Assembly (NCBI GenBank): GCA_018240685.1
Contig: JAFEFG010000024.1
Coordinates: forward strand, 1-49,472
Reading direction: 5' to 3'
From: Pseudomonadota bacterium
GTDB lineage: Bacteria > Pseudomonadota > Alphaproteobacteria > Reyranellales > Reyranellaceae
Length of the DNA: 49,472 nucleotides
A program made the translations under genes and the position numbers. Of this stretch, positions 47,174 through 49,472 are shown piece after piece; within the stretch, counting starts at the first letter, position 1; each line of letters begins with the position of its first letter. Below the pieces are notes generated by a model. It saw only the letters and a program-made list of their open reading frames with translations. It made no database searches and was not told the origin of the DNA.

Positions 47174-48304
47174 ATGGATCGCCAAACGCGGATCGCAATC
47201 GTTGGGGCGGGGCTTGCCGGACTGACGGTGGCCGGCCTGCTGCAGCGATCGGGATTTTCCGTCGCAATCTATGAGCAGACCCCCAACTTCTCGCGGATCG
47301 GCGCCGGAATCATCCTTGGCGCCAACGTCGCCAAGGTGCTGCGCCGGCTCGATCTCGAGCAGAGTCTGGCCGAGACCGGCATCCGTCCCGATGCCTTCGT
47401 GAGCAGGGCCTGGGACAGTGGCGACACGCTCTACGAACTCACCTTCGACGCAGCATGCGAAGCGCGCTTCGACGGACCGTTCGTCAACATCCATCGGGCC
47501 GATCTGCATCGGATCCTCCAGAGGCCGCTCAAGCCCGGGACAATCCGTTTCGGTCACCGGCTGGCGGGAATCGACGACGCCCCGGATGGGGTGACGCTCT
47601 CCTTCGACAATGGCGTCAAGGCCGTGGCCGATATCGTGATCGGCGCCGACGGCATCCGCTCGAAGGTGCGCGACGTCATCCTCGGCTACGAAGAACCGCG
47701 CTTCATCGGCCGCATCGCTCCGCGCGCCGTCTTTCCGGCCGATCGTCTCGGCGGGCTCGAGATCCGCGACTGCACGAAATGGTGGGGACCGGATCGCCAC
47801 GTGCTCGTCTACTACATGACGCCGCGACGGGATGAGATCTATGTGATGGCTGCCGTTCCGGCGGATCGATGGGACGGCGACGGAACGCCGATCCCAGGCA
47901 GCCGGGATGACTTCATGTCGGCGCTGGAGGGCTTCCACCCGGATCTGCTGCGAACGGCGGAGGCGGCGACCGACGTCACCGTCTGGCCGATCATGGACCG
48001 GCCGCGCGACGATCGCTGGCATGCCGGCCGCATCGTACTGATGGGAGACGCATGCCATGCGGTGCGGCCGTTCATGGCGGCGGGCGGTTCAATGGCGATC
48101 GAAGATGCCGCCGTGCTCCATCGCTGCATCGTCGAAGGCGCGGATCCGCAGGCGGCCTTCAGCCGCTATGCCGGCAACCGCATTCCCCGTGTCGCCGAGG
48201 TTCAGCGCATCTCGATCGACAACACCTGGATGCACGGCCCGACCGAAGTCGACTGGTTCTTCGCCTACGACCCTTGCTCCGCGCCGCTCGACGCAGCCAG
48301 CTGA
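47174..48304 (+). CDS. FAD-dependent monooxygenase, 6-hydroxynicotinate 3-monooxygenase (NicC)-like
   Basis: The 376-residue flavoprotein has the FAD-binding GxGxxG (VGAGLAG, residues 10-16), GADGIRSKVRD near 157-167 and GDACHAVRPFMAAGGS, with D292, near 291-306. Alignment from memory with Pseudomonas NicC shows CTKWWGPDRHVLVYY in the same register as NicC's C202, H211 and Y215 (C200, H209 and Y213 here). NicC's H47 is I47 here. It probably hydroxylates, possibly with decarboxylation, a heteroaromatic or phenolic acid. GGTGGAGG lies before ATG 47174. It is divergent from the ABC importer; a MarR gene lies at that operon's end. Salicylate hydroxylase is an alternative name. Confidence 0.9.
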   Translation: MDRQTRIAIVGAGLAGLTVAGLLQRSGFSVAIYEQTPNFSRIGAGIILGANVAKVLRRLDLEQSLAETGIRPDAFVSRAWDSGDTLYELTFDAACEARFDGPFVNIHRADLHRILQRPLKPGTIRFGHRLAGIDDAPDGVTLSFDNGVKAVADIVIGADGIRSKVRDVILGYEEPRFIGRIAPRAVFPADRLGGLEIRDCTKWWGPDRHVLVYYMTPRRDEIYVMAAVPADRWDGDGTPIPGSRDDFMSALEGFHPDLLRTAEAATDVTVWPIMDRPRDDRWHAGRIVLMGDACHAVRPFMAAGGSMAIEDAAVLHRCIVEGADPQAAFSRYAGNRIPRVAEVQRISIDNTWMHGPTEVDWFFAYDPCSAPLDAAS

Positions 48305-48584
48305 CCGGCGAGCATTTCATGGCCGATCCCAGGTTCGGCCTGCGACATCCGGCTCGCGACGCGCTCACGGTAATCCGGCCCGGCAATCTGGCCCCTCGGC
48401 TCGATGACCGGGCGGCGAGGCCGCACATCGCCCGACCCAGGCGATGACGATTCCCGCCCCATGCACGGAGTGTCGCGCGCGACGCGCCGTCCCCGTTATC
48501 CCCACGTTTCAGGACATCGATGTCATTGAGCGGACATGGGCGTCGCTTCTATGGTCGTGCCCGTCGGATCAGGGAGTAGTGGAC
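48305..48584. other. Intergenic region between NicC-like gene and gapR
   Basis: These 280 bases contain no supported gene. A GC-rich open frame reads leftward but has no good start or family. A promoter candidate for gapR is at its right side. Confidence 0.4.
48526..48555 (+). promoter_or_regulatory. Candidate gapR promoter
   Basis: TTGAGC (48526-48531) and TATGGT (48550-48555) are 18 bases apart, 30 bases before the gapR ATG. The match is fair and no operator was recognised. Confidence 0.4.
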
Positions 48585-48857
48585 ATGCCGGACGGGAGCG
48601 CTGTTTCGAAGAAGGTCAGGCCTGCAGAGGTTGCTGCCGACCGGCTGAAGAGCTTCATCGAACGCATCGAGAAGCTCGAGGAAGAGCGCAAGGCGATCGG
48701 CGGCGACATTCGCGACGTCTACAGCGAGGCCAAGGGCGTCGGCTACGACGTCAAGACCATGCGCAAGATCGTCTCGCTGCGGAAGATGGACGCGGCCGAC
48801 CGCGACGAGCAGGACGCGCTCCTCGACACCTACAAGCACGCGCTGGGCATGATCTGA
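48585..48857 (+). CDS. gapR: GapR/DUF2312 nucleoid-associated protein
   Basis: ATG 48585 follows AGGGAG by eight bases and gives 90 residues. It has the DUF2312 pattern: [49 protein letters not shown], mostly helical with a coiled-coil first half and basic C-terminal helices. GapR of Caulobacter clamps AT-rich, overtwisted DNA and helps replication and topoisomerase activity. An N-terminal tail ([20 protein letters not shown]) precedes the helical core. It is monocistronic; the convergent DUF429 gene ends 13 bases later. Confidence 0.93.
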   Translation: MPDGSAVSKKVRPAEVAADRLKSFIERIEKLEEERKAIGGDIRDVYSEAKGVGYDVKTMRKIVSLRKMDAADRDEQDALLDTYKHALGMI

Positions 48858-48869
48858 CGCATCGGCGCG

Positions 48870-49472
48870 TCAGAACCAGATATTCATCGCAAGGCCGTAG
48901 CGATCCCGGGCTCCGGCCGGACCGAGGCGCGTCGCCGTACCGGTCGCGATCGATGCGGCCGTGCGGCAGCAGGCGACTGCATCGAGGATGTCGTCTCGCG
49001 CCGCACCGGGAACTCGATCGGCCTCGATATTGAAGCCGTGTTCGGCCAGCAATCGGCGGCGCTCGGCGTATCCTTCCTGTCTGCGCTTCTTGCTGAGTAC
49101 CGGCCTGCCGCCATTCATCCGGGCGAAGGCGAGCTCGGGATGCGCCTCGTGCAGCACCGTCCGTAGGTCGGCCCGTGCGCGCAGCAGCGCGTCGACCTCC
49201 CGCACCTTGGGAAGGATGTTGAACATCTGGCGCGTAAGGCCGATGCCCAGCTTCCTGCTGACGGCATTCGCCTCATCGTAGCTCGCGCATTCGAGCGCCG
49301 GACGGCAGGGGCTGGGGAAGACGGAACTCGTCTTGCCCGGCAGCAGCCTGCGCGCCTCCCGCTCGCAGTCCCGGCCGCCGGAGCGGGGCGTATCCAGCAG
49401 CCCGAACGGCATGTCGACGGCCAAAATGGAAAGGCCCTCGCAGATGTCTGCGAGGGCCTTCACGACCTGGAT
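48870..49472 (-). CDS. DUF429 family protein (predicted RNase H-like nuclease), 5' end beyond window
   Basis: The frame is open to the right edge, so the N-terminus, where the first DUF429 strand and catalytic aspartate should lie, is missing. The visible part (about 200 residues) has ILAVDMPFGLLD, then GGRDCEREARRLLPGKTSSVFPSP and VLHEAHPELAFARMNGG, all typical of DUF429. The conserved acidic and Ser-Ser-Val-Phe-Pro motif is intact, followed by ARDDILDAVACCRTA with conserved D-D and D. DUF429 is predicted to be an RNase H-like nuclease of unknown function. It converges with gapR. Confidence 0.85.
   Translation of the reverse strand: MQVVKALADICEGLSILAVDMPFGLLDTPRSGGRDCEREARRLLPGKTSSVFPSPCRPALECASYDEANAVSRKLGIGLTRQMFNILPKVREVDALLRARADLRTVLHEAHPELAFARMNGGRPVLSKKRRQEGYAERRRLLAEHGFNIEADRVPGAARDDILDAVACCRTAASIATGTATRLGPAGARDRYGLAMNIWF

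Noticed and set aside
48265..48462. 65-codon minus-strand frame after the NicC-like gene
   Set aside because: No domain, overlaps the end of the NicC-like gene and has no ribosome site.
1..49472. CRISPR arrays, tRNA or rRNA genes, insertion sequences, toxin-antitoxin or phage-defence genes
   Set aside because: No regularly spaced repeats, no tRNA-like or rRNA segments and no transposase, integrase, Cas or defence-type domains were recognised on either strand.

Overview
This is a GC-rich, densely coding chromosomal segment. Several genes point to an alphaproteobacterium: a GapR/DUF2312 protein, a DUF1244 protein beside an N-formylglutamate amidohydrolase, an alphaproteobacterial-type ClpS, and a 41-residue L36 without zinc ligands. 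The many tripartite-tricarboxylate, acyl-CoA and acid-sugar genes suit a soil or freshwater generalist, perhaps Rhizobiales or Rhodospirillales such as a Reyranella-like lineage. The genus is a guess. I found no rRNA, tRNA, CRISPR array, transposase or phage gene. About 47 protein-coding genes are supported, two of them cut by the window edges.

Layout. 1-2.4 kb (minus): tctB, tctA and an HMG-CoA-lyase-like enzyme that runs off the left edge. 2.7-7.1 kb (plus): a CLC chloride channel/transporter, an APH-fold kinase coupled to a TetR regulator, and a caspase-fold lipoprotein. 7.1-12.4 kb: a RidA-like protein with a LivK-type binding protein (minus), a crotonase with a MetE-like enzyme (plus), and an acyl-CoA ligase (minus). 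12.5-17.2 kb (plus): a TctC/Bug binding protein followed by hyuA-hyuB. 17.2-24.5 kb: an orphan membrane protein, a GST, a CodA-like amidohydrolase, clpS, aspartate aminotransferase, a GlcG-like protein, a class III aminotransferase and a UdgX-type uracil-DNA glycosylase.

24.6-29.7 kb (plus): rpmJ with its own promoter, a hairpin in the leader and a terminator, then glcD, glcE and glcF (glycolate oxidase) and a TPR protein. 29.7-34.9 kb (plus): an amidohydrolase, a very large DUF2339 membrane protein and a PaaK-like CoA ligase. 42.4-35.0 kb (minus): a tightly packed series of glycerate kinase, GFA protein, otnK, otnC, otnI, ltnD, pyruvate kinase and two small one-helix membrane proteins. It encodes a complete route from L-threonate to dihydroxyacetone phosphate, with the lower-glycolytic kinases in the same transcription direction.

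42.4-49.5 kb: N-formylglutamate amidohydrolase and DUF1244 (plus); a MarR regulator with an SsuABC/TauABC-type ABC importer (minus), divergent from a NicC-like FAD monooxygenase whose promoter region holds two palindromes; gapR; and a DUF429 protein cut by the right edge.

The main theme is use of small organic acids: C2 (glycolate), C3 (glycerate), C4 acid sugars (threonate) and carboxylates or aromatics through CoA esters. Items most worth a second look are the tetronate module enclosed by a TtuD/pyruvate-kinase pair, the NicC-like enzyme with one altered active-site position, the UdgX with an apparently altered Fe-S ligand set, the rpmJ leader hairpin, the caspase-fold lipoprotein and the paired small membrane proteins.
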